A DNA stretch of 8,850 bases from Kosmotogaceae bacterium UBA1373 (GCA_002305955.1 DBRH01000015.1:72734-81583), one strand, 5' to 3'; positions 1 to 7,470 are shown, counted from the first letter of the stretch. Notes: generated from the letters alone by a model not told the origin. A program made the numbers and translations.

Positions 1-1
1 G

Positions 2-307
2 GCGGCAAGGGGCTATCTCCAGTTGAGCGGAGAGAAGGAATGCGTTCTTGTTCTTGACAGTCTCTTCCCTAGCGAGGAGAGGGAAAAGGCCGGCTTCGAA
101 GGAACGATGAAGGTCATATCCATTGATAACTTTCTCGATCAACTCGAAGGTTATTACAGGGAAGTAATGACGGACGTAGAGTTCGAAGCCTTCAGAGAGG
201 AGGCCAGAAAAATGACTCCGGCCGAATTCACCAGACTGGTGCTGCTTGAGAGTAATATGAAGGGCTCCCCTATTCCGCTGCCCGTCTATGGTTTCGATTA
301 CATCTAG
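2..307 (+). CDS. 3' end of an unrecognised protein gene (5' end outside window)
   Basis: The reading frame is open from base 2 and runs 101 codons to a TAG at 305-307, so this is the C-terminal part of a longer protein. I do not recognise the family. The visible part is soluble and rich in charged residues, with no membrane segment. It has a hydrophobic strand-like stretch (CVLVLDSLF, about residues 15-23), a segment KVISIDNFLDQLEGYYREV that looks helical, a charged helix (FEAFREEARKM), and a proline-rich tail ending PLPVYGFDYI. A TTG at 23 could be read as a start, but the frame continues upstream of it without a stop and no ribosome binding site precedes it, so a truncated gene is more likely. 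The stop interlocks with that of the convergent permease gene. Coding status is fairly safe; function is unknown. Confidence 0.7.
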   Translation, partial: AARGYLQLSGEKECVLVLDSLFPSEEREKAGFEGTMKVISIDNFLDQLEGYYREVMTDVEFEAFREEARKMTPAEFTRLVLLESNMKGSPIPLPVYGFDYI

Positions 308-1242
308 TGTTTTCCGGCAGCCGGAGCTTTTGAAAACCTCCAGTTGACCACGATGATGCCCAAAGCGACGAGGAGAAGCGAGAGTAGTGTATAGGAGTTT
401 ATCGCTTCACCGGGAACGAAGGCGGCCGACAGGAAGACTCCGGCGACGGGTATGACGAAACGGAACATGGTTATCTCACCGGCCTTGTGATAACTGAGCA
501 GGGCGTACCAGAGAGAGAAGGCGATCGCCGAAAGCAACATAGAGTAGATCAAAAGTGAGACTCCTTTCGGTGTGAAGACCAGCGCGCCGGCCTTCAGGCC
601 GGGAAGACCGAAGAGAAGCAACATAAGACCGCCGATCGACAGCTGCCAGCCCGACACCAGGAAGGGTGATCTGCTGGCTGAAAGCCACTTGGCGTAGATC
701 GTTCCTATGGCCCCTATTGACGTGGCGATCAGCATGAAACCGTCGCCCTTGAAAACGAAGCTCAGCGTGAAACCTTCGTTGAAATTGGCCAGAAAGACGC
801 CCAGAAAGCCAAGCAACATTCCGAGAGTTTTTCTCCAGCTGAGACGGTCGTTGTGGTATATATAGTGGGCGAGGAGTATGACCAGAAAGTTTTCTCCGGC
901 CATGATTATCGAGGACTTCATGCCGGTGGTGTAACTGAGACCGTTGTAAAAGAAGAAATACAACAGGAAGGTCTGCATCGTACCCAGAGCTATGAAGTGG
1001 AGGTAATCCCCGGCCGTGAACTTCTGTCTTTCCTTTCTGCCGAAGGGAATCGAAAGAAGCAGTACCATCAGCCCGGCGCCCAAAAAACGCAGACCGGCGA
1101 AAACCAGCTTCGCCGAAATATCGTCGGAAGCGATGGCCATCTCTTCGTAACCGATCTTGAGAACCGGGAAGGCGCTTCCCCAGAGTATCGAACATATTAT
1201 AGCCGTCACGGCTGCCGCGACTTTACCCCTTAGAATCTCCAT
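304..1242 (-). CDS. EamA/DMT-family transporter (drug/metabolite exporter type)
   Basis: This encodes a 312-residue inner-membrane protein of about ten hydrophobic helices, the normal size for the drug/metabolite transporter superfamily. Two EamA repeats are visible: about residues 8-153, opening with the typical WGSAFP (21-26) and closing with GEN-FLVILLAHYIYHNDRLSW-x6-LG-x6-GVFLAN, and about 164-301, with a second PV-AGVFLSAAFVPGEAI motif (266-281). Family members export amino acids, metabolites or drugs, but the substrate cannot be read from sequence. The ATG at 1242 has an AAGGTG ribosome binding site at 1255-1260, slightly far (12 bases) from the start. The gene stands alone: it converges on the gene at 2-307, overlapping its stop by a CTAG, and diverges from the pirin gene across about 160 bases. 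The family call is firm. Confidence 0.92.
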   Translation of the reverse strand: MEILRGKVAAAVTAIICSILWGSAFPVLKIGYEEMAIASDDISAKLVFAGLRFLGAGLMVLLLSIPFGRKERQKFTAGDYLHFIALGTMQTFLLYFFFYNGLSYTTGMKSSIIMAGENFLVILLAHYIYHNDRLSWRKTLGMLLGFLGVFLANFNEGFTLSFVFKGDGFMLIATSIGAIGTIYAKWLSASRSPFLVSGWQLSIGGLMLLLFGLPGLKAGALVFTPKGVSLLIYSMLLSAIAFSLWYALLSYHKAGEITMFRFVIPVAGVFLSAAFVPGEAINSYTLLSLLLVALGIIVVNWRFSKAPAAGKH

Positions 1243-1264
1243 GAACCGAGTTTACACCTTCACC

Positions 1265-1293
1265 ATTAAATAGTTGATGCGGAAAGCTGACGA
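1265..1293 (-). promoter_or_regulatory. Possible promoter of the EamA transporter gene
   Basis: On the minus strand a TCGTCA -35-like box (1288-1293) is separated by 17 bases from a TTTAAT -10-like box (1265-1270). A start about seven bases beyond would place the ribosome binding site at the extreme 5' end of the message, which weakens the call. A short inverted repeat AGCTG-N6-CAGCT (1285-1300) overlaps the -35 box. Confidence 0.25.
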
Positions 1294-1347
1294 TACAGCT
1301 CCGTATAACCGTCGTGGTAGGTTGGGGGACGGCCGCTTCGTTTGTTA

Positions 1348-1366
1348 GATACCCACCGATGGTATC
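1348..1366. promoter_or_regulatory. Inverted repeat overlapping the putative pirin -10 box (candidate operator)
   Basis: GATACC (1348-1353) and GGTATC (1361-1366) form perfect 6-base arms with a 7-base spacer. The right arm overlaps TATCAT (1363-1368), the best -10-like hexamer before the pirin gene; a TTGTTA at 1342-1347 could be the -35 box but the spacer is only 15 bases. The position fits a dimeric repressor site in the divergent pirin/EamA intergenic region. Arms this short occur by chance, so the call is tentative. Confidence 0.3.
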
Positions 1367-1400
1367 ATTGTAATAGGATTTATGAGAGGAGAAGATTCCT

Positions 1401-2246
1401 ATGAAGCAATTGCGCACCGTGCGAAAGATAGTTACAGGCAAGGACGCGGTCGATGGAGCCGGGGTGAAACTGGTAAGGGTGATCGGTTATAGAGATACCG
1501 CAGAGTTCGACCCTTTTCTTATGCTGGACGCCTTCGACTCCACAAACCCGGACGATTACACGAAAGGCTTTCCCTGGCATCCACACCGTGGTATCGAGAC
1601 GATAACATACCTCATAAGCGGGGATATAGAGCACGGAGACAGCCTTGGAAACAGCGGCAGCATTCTCGACGGCGATTGCCAGTGGATGACGGCCGGATCG
1701 GGGATAATCCATCAGGAGATGCCCAAGGCGAGCGAGAGGCTCTTCGGTGTTCAGCTATGGCTAAATCTGCCCGCCAGAGACAAGATGGTAGATCCTCAGT
1801 ACGGCGACATAAAAAGCGAGGACATTACTGTCGTAGATGAAGACGGGAGCAGAGTACGCATCATCGCGGGTCGTTACAGAGACTCGAATGGCGCATTTGA
1901 AGGAAGGTATGTGAAAGCTACCTATCTGGACGTCGAGGTCGCGGCCGGAAGAGACTGGTCTTTCGAAAGCCAGAGAGACTCGACTCTGTTCATCTATATT
2001 CTTCAGGGCGAGGGACTCTTCGATCCGACAGGAATGGAATCCATAACCAGCAAACGGGCCGTTTTGTTCGACGAAGGCGACGGATTCTGGGTCAAGGCCG
2101 GCGATGAAGGGATCAGGTTTTTGCTGCTTTCTGGCAAACCACTTAAAGAACCTATCGCATGGGGAGGTCCCATCGTGATGAACACCCGTCAGGAGCTCGA
2201 TCAGGCTTTCAGAGAACTCAACGAAAACACGTTTATCAAGAAGTGA
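1401..2246 (+). CDS. Pirin family protein (bicupin)
   Basis: A 281-residue protein, the usual size for bacterial pirins, which are cytoplasmic two-domain cupins. The N-terminal cupin carries the diagnostic block HPHRGIETITYLISGDIEH (residues 60-78), followed by DS-LGNSG and then DCQWMTAGSGIIHQEMP (92-108). The four expected iron ligands are all present: His60, His62, His104 and Glu106. The C-terminal cupin spans roughly 170-270. Characterised relatives include E. coli YhhW (quercetin 2,3-dioxygenase activity in vitro) and human pirin (a redox-responsive transcription cofactor), so the native role in this organism is open. The ATG at 1401 is preceded by a GAGGAG at 1386-1391 with 9-base spacing. 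The gene is monocistronic: its stop is only 27 bases from the convergent end of the ABC operon. Confidence 0.93.
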   Translation: MKQLRTVRKIVTGKDAVDGAGVKLVRVIGYRDTAEFDPFLMLDAFDSTNPDDYTKGFPWHPHRGIETITYLISGDIEHGDSLGNSGSILDGDCQWMTAGSGIIHQEMPKASERLFGVQLWLNLPARDKMVDPQYGDIKSEDITVVDEDGSRVRIIAGRYRDSNGAFEGRYVKATYLDVEVAAGRDWSFESQRDSTLFIYILQGEGLFDPTGMESITSKRAVLFDEGDGFWVKAGDEGIRFLLLSGKPLKEPIAWGGPIVMNTRQELDQAFRELNENTFIKK

Positions 2247-2273
2247 ACCGTCCGTCCGGGGAGGCGCTCCATT

Positions 2274-3236
2274 TCACGGGTAGAGATGACAGCCAACCGA
2301 ATGCCCCTTCGATACCTCGACGCTCCTTGGTCTGGTGTGAGTGCATATCTCCATTCTTTTGAAGCACCTGGGATGGAAGGGACAGCCCTGTGGAGGGTTG
2401 GTCGGATCGGGTGCGTCCCCCTGAAGGATTATCCGCTGGCTCGCGGCATTCTCTCCCGGTATCGCCGAGAGTAGCGACTGCGTGTATGGATGACAGGGAT
2501 TGACGTACAGCTCCGTCGCTTCAGCCATTTCAACGATCTCTCCGAGGTACATCACGGCTATCCTGTCGCAGAAGAAATGTACTACGCCGAGATCGTGGGA
2601 TATGAAGAGGTAGGTCAGCGAAAGCCTCTTTTGAAGGTTTTTCATCAGGTTGAGTATCTGGGCCTGTATGGAGACGTCCAGCGCCGAAACGGGTTCATCC
2701 GCTATGATGAATTCCGGCTCGAGAATCAAAGCGCCCAGTATGCCGATCCTCTGCTTCTGCCCGCCCGACAGTTCATGTGGGTAACGATCCAGGAAACTCT
2801 CGTCCAGATCCACCAGCTCCAGGCTTTCCCGGATTGTCCTTTCGATCTCCAGGCGGTTTCTCACACCCTGTGCGCGTAAAGGCTCACTCAGGATCCACTT
2901 CACAGTTTTCCTGGGGTTGAGAGAGCCGGCGGTATCCTGAAAGATTATCTGGATCTTCCTCCTGAGATCTTTCAATCTCTCGCCCTTGATAGTTGTTATA
3001 TCCTTGCCCTCGAAAAATATCTTCCCATCTGTCGGCTCGAGCAGCTTTATTATCGTGTGGCCGGCCGTTGTCTTTCCGCAGCCCGATTCCCCGACCAGTC
3101 CGAAGGACTCTCCCCTCGCTATGGCGAAGGAGACACCGTTGAGAGCCCTGACTCTGCCCGGGCTCTCCAGCAGCTTCGTCCTTCGCAGCGGGTAGTGTTT
3201 CACGAGGTCTCTGACTTCGAGAATTATGCCGCTCAT
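2274..3236 (-). CDS. dppF: Peptide/nickel (Opp/Dpp-type) ABC transporter ATP-binding protein, DppF/OppF subunit
   Basis: A 320-residue cytoplasmic ATPase that pairs with the DppD-like ATPase to power the importer encoded by this operon. Seen in order: Walker A GESGCGKT (49-56), Q-loop Gln100, ABC signature LSGGQ (156-160), Walker B FIIADE (176-181) with catalytic Glu181, and switch His214. The C-terminal oligopeptide-transporter extension begins around HPYTQSLLSAIP (249-260) and contains four cysteines (285, 292, 298, 317), the spacing typical of the family; in some relatives this cluster binds an iron-sulfur centre. The ATG overlaps the previous gene's stop as ATGA (3233-3236), so translation is probably coupled, with GGTGAG just upstream. 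This is the last gene of the operon and no terminator is evident after it. OppF and DppF cannot be separated by sequence alone. Confidence 0.93.
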   Translation of the reverse strand: MSGIILEVRDLVKHYPLRRTKLLESPGRVRALNGVSFAIARGESFGLVGESGCGKTTAGHTIIKLLEPTDGKIFFEGKDITTIKGERLKDLRRKIQIIFQDTAGSLNPRKTVKWILSEPLRAQGVRNRLEIERTIRESLELVDLDESFLDRYPHELSGGQKQRIGILGALILEPEFIIADEPVSALDVSIQAQILNLMKNLQKRLSLTYLFISHDLGVVHFFCDRIAVMYLGEIVEMAEATELYVNPCHPYTQSLLSAIPGENAASQRIILQGDAPDPTNPPQGCPFHPRCFKRMEICTHTRPRSVEVSKGHSVGCHLYP

Positions 3237-4219
3237 CGCAGCTCACCGGCCAGGAAGCATCTCGACTCGTGTTGCTCTCCGAGAACTTCGAATTGCGGCA
3301 ACTCCCTTTTACACCTTTCGAAGGCGTATTCACACCTGGGCTCGAAGGGACAGCCGGGAAGCGTATCGGTTATCGACGGCACTTTTCCGGGGATGTCGTA
3401 AAGTTCCTTGCCTTTGGAATCGGTTTTCGGAATTGCCTTCATAAGACCTATCGTGTAGGGATGACGCGGTTCACAGAAGAGCTTTTCGGTCGGGGCGATC
3501 TCCACAAGATGCCCGGCGTACATCACGCAGATCGATGTGCATATCTCTCTTATTATGCCGAAGTTGTGGGAAATGAAGATTATGGAGGAGCCCTTCTCTC
3601 TGTTTATATCCTTCAGCAGCTGGAGTATCTGTGCCTGGATAGTGACGTCGAGCGCCGTCGTCGGCTCGTCTGCGATTATCAGGGCCGGCCTGCAGGCTAC
3701 GGCTATGGCGATGGCTATCCTCTGGCGCATTCCGCCGGACAGTTCGTGGGGGTATTTGTGGTATAGTCTCTCCGGGTCGGGCAGCCCCACGTCTCTCATG
3801 ATATCTACAACACTTTGAAACCTATCATCGCCCTTCAGTTCGGTGTGCATCTTCAGGTTCTCGTCGATCTGTCTACCGACTTTCCACAAGGGATTTAGCG
3901 AGGTAAGCGGTTCCTGGAAGATCATGGAAATCTCGCTGCCGCGCAGTTTTCTTATCTCTTCCTCGTGCATCGCGACTATATTCCTGCCGGAGAAGTCGAT
4001 CGTACCCGAAAGCCGGGCGTTTCCCGGAAGGAGTCTCATGATGGCCAGGGCAGTCACGCTTTTTCCGCAACCCGATTCCCCTACCAGACCTACGATAGAG
4101 TTTCTCCCGACATCGAAGGAGATCCCCCTGACCGCCGGGAAGTCTCCCTTAGCCGTGGTGAAGGAGATATTCAGATCCCTCACCTGAAGGAGAGCCCTAT
4201 CTGAGATTATTCGCTCCAC
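3233..4219 (-). CDS. dppD: Peptide/nickel (Opp/Dpp-type) ABC transporter ATP-binding protein, DppD/OppD subunit
   Basis: With a GTG start at 4219 the protein is 328 residues, normal for DppD/OppD. It shows Walker A GESGCGKS (47-54), Q-loop Gln102, signature LSGGM (160-164), Walker B LIIADE (180-185) and switch His218, followed by the C-terminal HPYT-IGLMKAIP extension with four cysteines (290, 296, 303, 321). The frame is open further upstream to an ATG at 4327, but those 36 extra residues lie inside the preceding permease gene, are not ATPase-like, and lack a ribosome binding site. The GTG has AGGTG five bases before it and begins eight bases after the permease stop. It forms the second half of the ATPase heterodimer with the downstream gene, which it overlaps by four bases. 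Confidence 0.92.
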   Translation of the reverse strand: MERIISDRALLQVRDLNISFTTAKGDFPAVRGISFDVGRNSIVGLVGESGCGKSVTALAIMRLLPGNARLSGTIDFSGRNIVAMHEEEIRKLRGSEISMIFQEPLTSLNPLWKVGRQIDENLKMHTELKGDDRFQSVVDIMRDVGLPDPERLYHKYPHELSGGMRQRIAIAIAVACRPALIIADEPTTALDVTIQAQILQLLKDINREKGSSIIFISHNFGIIREICTSICVMYAGHLVEIAPTEKLFCEPRHPYTIGLMKAIPKTDSKGKELYDIPGKVPSITDTLPGCPFEPRCEYAFERCKRELPQFEVLGEQHESRCFLAGELR

Positions 4220-4229
4220 GTTTACACCT
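4217..4229 (-). promoter_or_regulatory. Ribosome binding site and GTG start that fix the dppD start
   Basis: AGGTG (4225-4229, minus strand) sits five bases before the GTG at 4217-4219 and overlaps the TAG stop of the upstream permease (4228-4230). The arrangement suits translational re-initiation and argues against the longer ATG start at 4327. A similar GGTGTAAAC string precedes the EamA gene. Confidence 0.65.
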
Positions 4230-5034
4230 ACTGCTGCCTGTCCTGGAGATCGGCGATACCGTCGCCCAGGAAGTTGAAGCCGAGAACTATCAGCGTTATG
4301 AAGATCCCCGGCGCTATGGTGTACCACGGACTGAGAGTTATGAAGACCTGCGACTCGTTGAGCATCCTGCCCCAGCTGGGATCGGGCGGCTGAACTCCAA
4401 GGCCAAGATAACTCAGGGCCGCCTCCGAGAGCACGGCGCTGGAAAAACCCATCGAGGCCGCGACGATTATGGGAGACAGCACGTTCGGAAGTATGTGGCT
4501 GAACATTATCCTGAAGTTCGAGACGCCTTTGACCCGCGCGTTTTTAACGTATTCGAACTCTTTGTGTTGAATGAATCCGCTCCTGGTTATCCTGGCGAAA
4601 GAGGGAATCGACATGATGCCTATCGCTATGATCGTATTTCTTATCCCGACCCCGAAGATCGAGACGAACATCAGGGCGAAGAGAATACCCGGAAAGGCCA
4701 TCATCGCGTCCATCAATCTCATTATGAACTCGTCCAGCATCCCGCCGAAATAACCGGCGATGGCCCCTACGAGCACTCCAAAGAGACCTCCCACCGATAC
4801 CGCTATCAGGCCCACGAAGAAGGCCGTCTGCGAACCTTTCATTATCCTGCTGAGAACGTCTCTACCGAAGTTGTCCGTTCCCAGCGGGTGGTTGGCGGAG
4901 GGAGGGGCAAACCTCTCGTCGCGGTTCATCTCCGTTACCGGATACGGCGTGTAGAAAAGACTCACCACCATCATGGCGAGCAACGAAGCGATTATGGATA
5001 TTCCTATGTAAAGACTCACTCTCTTCCTCTTCAT
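4228..5034 (-). CDS. dppC: Peptide/nickel (Opp/Dpp-type) ABC transporter permease, DppC/OppC subunit
   Basis: A 268-residue inner-membrane permease, at the short end of the DppC family. One N-terminal helix (about 8-27) leads into the OppC-type segment LGTDNFGRDVLSRI (51-64), then the BPD_transp_1 core with about five helices. The cytoplasmic coupling loop EYVKNARVKG-x9-HILPN (161-184) is the EAA-type contact with the ATPases, and EAALSYLGLGVQPPDPSWG (204-222) is the family hallmark. It pairs with the DppB-like permease to form the channel. The ATG at 5034 has GGAGGAG immediately upstream (5037-5043) and lies 10 bases after the dppB stop; the next gene starts 8 bases after this one's TAG. Confidence 0.94.
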   Translation of the reverse strand: MKRKRVSLYIGISIIASLLAMMVVSLFYTPYPVTEMNRDERFAPPSANHPLGTDNFGRDVLSRIMKGSQTAFFVGLIAVSVGGLFGVLVGAIAGYFGGMLDEFIMRLMDAMMAFPGILFALMFVSIFGVGIRNTIIAIGIMSIPSFARITRSGFIQHKEFEYVKNARVKGVSNFRIMFSHILPNVLSPIIVAASMGFSSAVLSEAALSYLGLGVQPPDPSWGRMLNESQVFITLSPWYTIAPGIFITLIVLGFNFLGDGIADLQDRQQ

Positions 5035-5044
5035 CGCTCCTCCG

Positions 5045-5986
5045 CTATCTGAGCTTGATTCTGGGATCGATCAGCGTATAGACGATATCTATCAGAAAAT
5101 TCGTTACGACTATCACCAGCGAAATGTACAGCACCATCCCCTGGACCAGCGGGAGGTCGCGCACCGATATCGCGTTGATCAGGAGTCTCCCGACTCCGGG
5201 CAGAGTGAAGACCTGTTCTATCACTATGCTGCCGCCGAGAATGTTGGCCGTGATCATTCCGAGAACGGTAATAACCGGAATCAGCGCGTTCTTCAAAACG
5301 TGTCTGAAAAGCACGGCGTTCATCTTCAGACCTTTGGAGAAGGCGAGTCTGACGTAATCGTTCTTCATCTGCTCCATCACGGTGTTCCTGGTGTATCTTA
5401 TCACGGTCGCTATCGAAGGGAGGGCGATCGCCACTGCCGGAAGCAGAAGCGATTTGAAAGCCTCCACAGGGTCGACGCTCCAGGGTGTGTAACCCCCCGG
5501 TGAGACCCACCTGAGAGTGAGACCGAAAATGTACATCAGGATTATGCCGGTCCAGAAGGAAGGCACGGCCATCCCTATCTGCGAGACGATGGAGATCGAA
5601 ATACCGGGCAGTCTGTCGCCGTACCTGGCGCTCAAGATTCCCAGCGGCACACCGATAATCACGATCAAAACCATGGAGATCAATGCCAGCGAGAGCGTCA
5701 CCGGCAATCTGTCGAAGATCAGTTCGGAGACGGGTCTCGAGTATCTTATCGATTGACCCAGATCGCCCGTGAAGAGACCGGTGATCCACCCGAAGAACCT
5801 TTTGTAAAGCGGCTCGTCCAGTCCCAGCTCCTCTGAAAGCGCTCTGATCTGGGCCTCGTCGGCATCTACTCCAAGCCTGGCCAGGACCGGGTCTCCCGGG
5901 ATGATCTCGAAGGTGATGAACGTTATCATCGAGACCAGGAAAACCGTCGCGAGCATCGCAAAGAGCTTTCTGAGGTAGATGTACAC
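5045..5986 (-). CDS. dppB: Peptide/nickel (Opp/Dpp-type) ABC transporter permease, DppB/OppB subunit
   Basis: A 313-residue inner-membrane permease of typical DppB length and about six helices. The N-terminus shows the family layout: a helix (9-27), then IIPGDPV (28-34), LGLDEPLYKRFFGWI (54-68) and GDLGQSIRYSRPV (74-86). The coupling loop DYVRLAFSKGL-x11-LKNALIPVIT (210-240) and the terminal block EQVFTLPGVGRLL-x11-LPLVQG (257-283) are both intact. The start is a GTG at 5986, preceded by GGAGAG at 5991-5996 with a 4-base gap, 14 bases after the binding-protein stop. It forms the heterodimeric channel with the downstream DppC-like permease. Confidence 0.94.
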   Translation of the reverse strand: MYIYLRKLFAMLATVFLVSMITFITFEIIPGDPVLARLGVDADEAQIRALSEELGLDEPLYKRFFGWITGLFTGDLGQSIRYSRPVSELIFDRLPVTLSLALISMVLIVIIGVPLGILSARYGDRLPGISISIVSQIGMAVPSFWTGIILMYIFGLTLRWVSPGGYTPWSVDPVEAFKSLLLPAVAIALPSIATVIRYTRNTVMEQMKNDYVRLAFSKGLKMNAVLFRHVLKNALIPVITVLGMITANILGGSIVIEQVFTLPGVGRLLINAISVRDLPLVQGMVLYISLVIVVTNFLIDIVYTLIDPRIKLR

Positions 5987-6000
5987 GGGTCTCTCCGGTT

Positions 6001-7470
6001 CTATTTGTAGTAAAGTGTCGACATATCCTGCACGTACAGCGGATAGACGTTGTACCCGAAAAGGTTCGACGCCAGTGCTACTATGAAGTTCGGGTCCATT
6101 ATGTACACGGCGACGGCCTCCTCCGTGAGCAGCACCTGCGCCTGCTTGAAGAGCCCGGCCTTTTTGTCTATATCGGTCTGCTTTATGGCTGAATTGACCA
6201 GTTCATCGTACCGGGGGTTGAAGTAGTTGTAGAAGTCCCTCGGATAGTCGCTCAGGTACCTCTTCAAGATGTCGTACGCGCTGAGCTTCCCGGTGAGACC
6301 CACTATCGTCATCTCGTAGTCTCTCCCCGTGTAAACCCTGTCCAGCCATATGCTCCACTCTATGAGCTCGATTTCGGCCGTGATCCCAACCTTTTTCAAT
6401 TGCTCGACGATCACCTGGGCCGTATCGACGTGGAACTGGTAGTTGGAGGGAACGGTTATCGTCGTCTTGAAACCTTCCGGGTAGCCGGCCTGGGCGAGAA
6501 GCGATCTGGCCGCGACGATATCGGTTTTGTAGTAATCTTCGAGCCCTTCCTGGTAGTATCTCTCCATAATAGGCGACATGTTGGAACCCAGCACCGTTCC
6601 GTAACCGTTGGCGACTATCTCTATGATCTCTTCCTTGTCTATGGCCAGGTTTATAGCCTGCCTCACCTTAAGGTCATCGAAAGGTTCCCTCGCGAGGTTC
6701 ATGGCCATAAGCTGCACCATGTTCTGTTCGGCGCTTATGAGGTTGTACCTGCCCCTCAGAATCTCGGCCTGTATCGCGTCCAGCCTGGGAAGCATCTGAA
6801 CCTCCCCGGCCATGAAGCTCATGAGCGCGGCCTGGTTGTCCGGTATTATCCTGAACTCGACCTCGTCCACCAGCGGAAGATCGGGATTCCAGTACTCGTC
6901 GAACTTTGCGATTACCACCCGCTGGCCCGGCTGGTAAGTGACGAATTTGAACGGGCCTGTCCCTATGGGATTCCTTTCGTGATCAGGGTTGTCTGCCGGA
7001 ATTATCGCGATTATGAACTTTTCGAGGAAGTCTGTGTTCAGAGTGTTCAGAGTGATCTCCACGGTTATATCGTCGGTGGCTTCGATTTCGGATACGAACT
7101 TCTCGAAATCCGAAGAAAGTCCCCTGACTTCGCCGCTCCCCTTCAACCTGTTAAAGGAGTAGAGAACGTCGGTCATAGTCACCTCTCTGCCGTTATGAAA
7201 CTTGACTCCCTCCCTGAGCTTGAAAGTGTATGTGAGACCGTCGGGAGAGATGGAATAGCTCTCGGCGATCGCCGGAACCACGTTCCCCTTCGAATCGGGT
7301 TTCAGGAGACCTTCGAACACGTTGAACATCATCTCGTATGTTCCCGAGGCCGCCGCCCTGTGCGGATCGAGAAAGTCCGGGTCCTGCATGACGGCAACGA
7401 CTATTTTCTCTACCGAAAGCGCGCTAAAGGCGGCCAAAAAGAAAATCAAAATTGAAAGAATTCTTCTCAT
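6001..7470 (-). CDS. Peptide/nickel-type ABC transporter substrate-binding protein (SBP_bac_5 family)
   Basis: A 489-residue exported binding protein that delivers substrate to the permeases encoded next to it. The N-terminus is a Sec signal peptide: MRR, a hydrophobic core (4-15), then SALS with probable cleavage after Ser19. There is no lipobox cysteine, so it should be soluble in the periplasm rather than lipidated. Family-5 landmarks are clear: ISPDGLTYTFKLREGVKFHNG (74-94, abridged use), the DVLYSFNRLK segment (101-110), GTGPFKF (170-176), and LKVRQAINLAIDKEEI (267-282). The substrate is not readable; family members bind peptides, nickel, glutathione and, in Thermotogota, some oligosaccharides, though sugar binders are usually longer. 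The ATG at 7470 has AGGAGG seven bases upstream. It is first in the operon. An exact 9-base tandem repeat gives LNTLNT at 141-146. Confidence 0.93.
   Translation of the reverse strand: MRRILSILIFFLAAFSALSVEKIVVAVMQDPDFLDPHRAAASGTYEMMFNVFEGLLKPDSKGNVVPAIAESYSISPDGLTYTFKLREGVKFHNGREVTMTDVLYSFNRLKGSGEVRGLSSDFEKFVSEIEATDDITVEITLNTLNTDFLEKFIIAIIPADNPDHERNPIGTGPFKFVTYQPGQRVVIAKFDEYWNPDLPLVDEVEFRIIPDNQAALMSFMAGEVQMLPRLDAIQAEILRGRYNLISAEQNMVQLMAMNLAREPFDDLKVRQAINLAIDKEEIIEIVANGYGTVLGSNMSPIMERYYQEGLEDYYKTDIVAARSLLAQAGYPEGFKTTITVPSNYQFHVDTAQVIVEQLKKVGITAEIELIEWSIWLDRVYTGRDYEMTIVGLTGKLSAYDILKRYLSDYPRDFYNYFNPRYDELVNSAIKQTDIDKKAGLFKQAQVLLTEEAVAVYIMDPNFIVALASNLFGYNVYPLYVQDMSTLYYK

Noticed and set aside
23..307. 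TTG at 23 as the start of a complete 94-residue protein
   Set aside because: The frame stays open to the window edge and no ribosome binding site precedes the TTG; a truncated longer gene explains it better.
476..1195. 239-codon minus-strand frame within the EamA gene
   Set aside because: Shifted-frame shadow of the membrane protein, with an arginine-rich unlikely composition.
1285..1300. AGCTG-N6-CAGCT inverted repeat as a second operator
   Set aside because: Five-base arms are too short to stand alone; it is mentioned only as overlapping a weak promoter candidate.
2243..2277. Hairpin-terminator between the pirin and dppF stops (GTGAA/TTCAC and GGAG-GCG-CTCC)
   Set aside because: The arms are only 4-5 bases, the interior is mostly unpaired and no T-run follows on either strand.
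5031..5789. 252-codon minus-strand frame overlapping dppB
   Set aside because: Same strand, shifted frame inside a clear permease gene; the translation is Arg/Asp/His-rich and low in hydrophobic order, typical of a frame shadow.
6400..7455. 351-codon open frame on the plus strand opposite the binding-protein gene
   Set aside because: It lies wholly antisense to a well-supported family member, has no ribosome binding site or recognisable domain, and its composition follows from the codon bias of the real gene.
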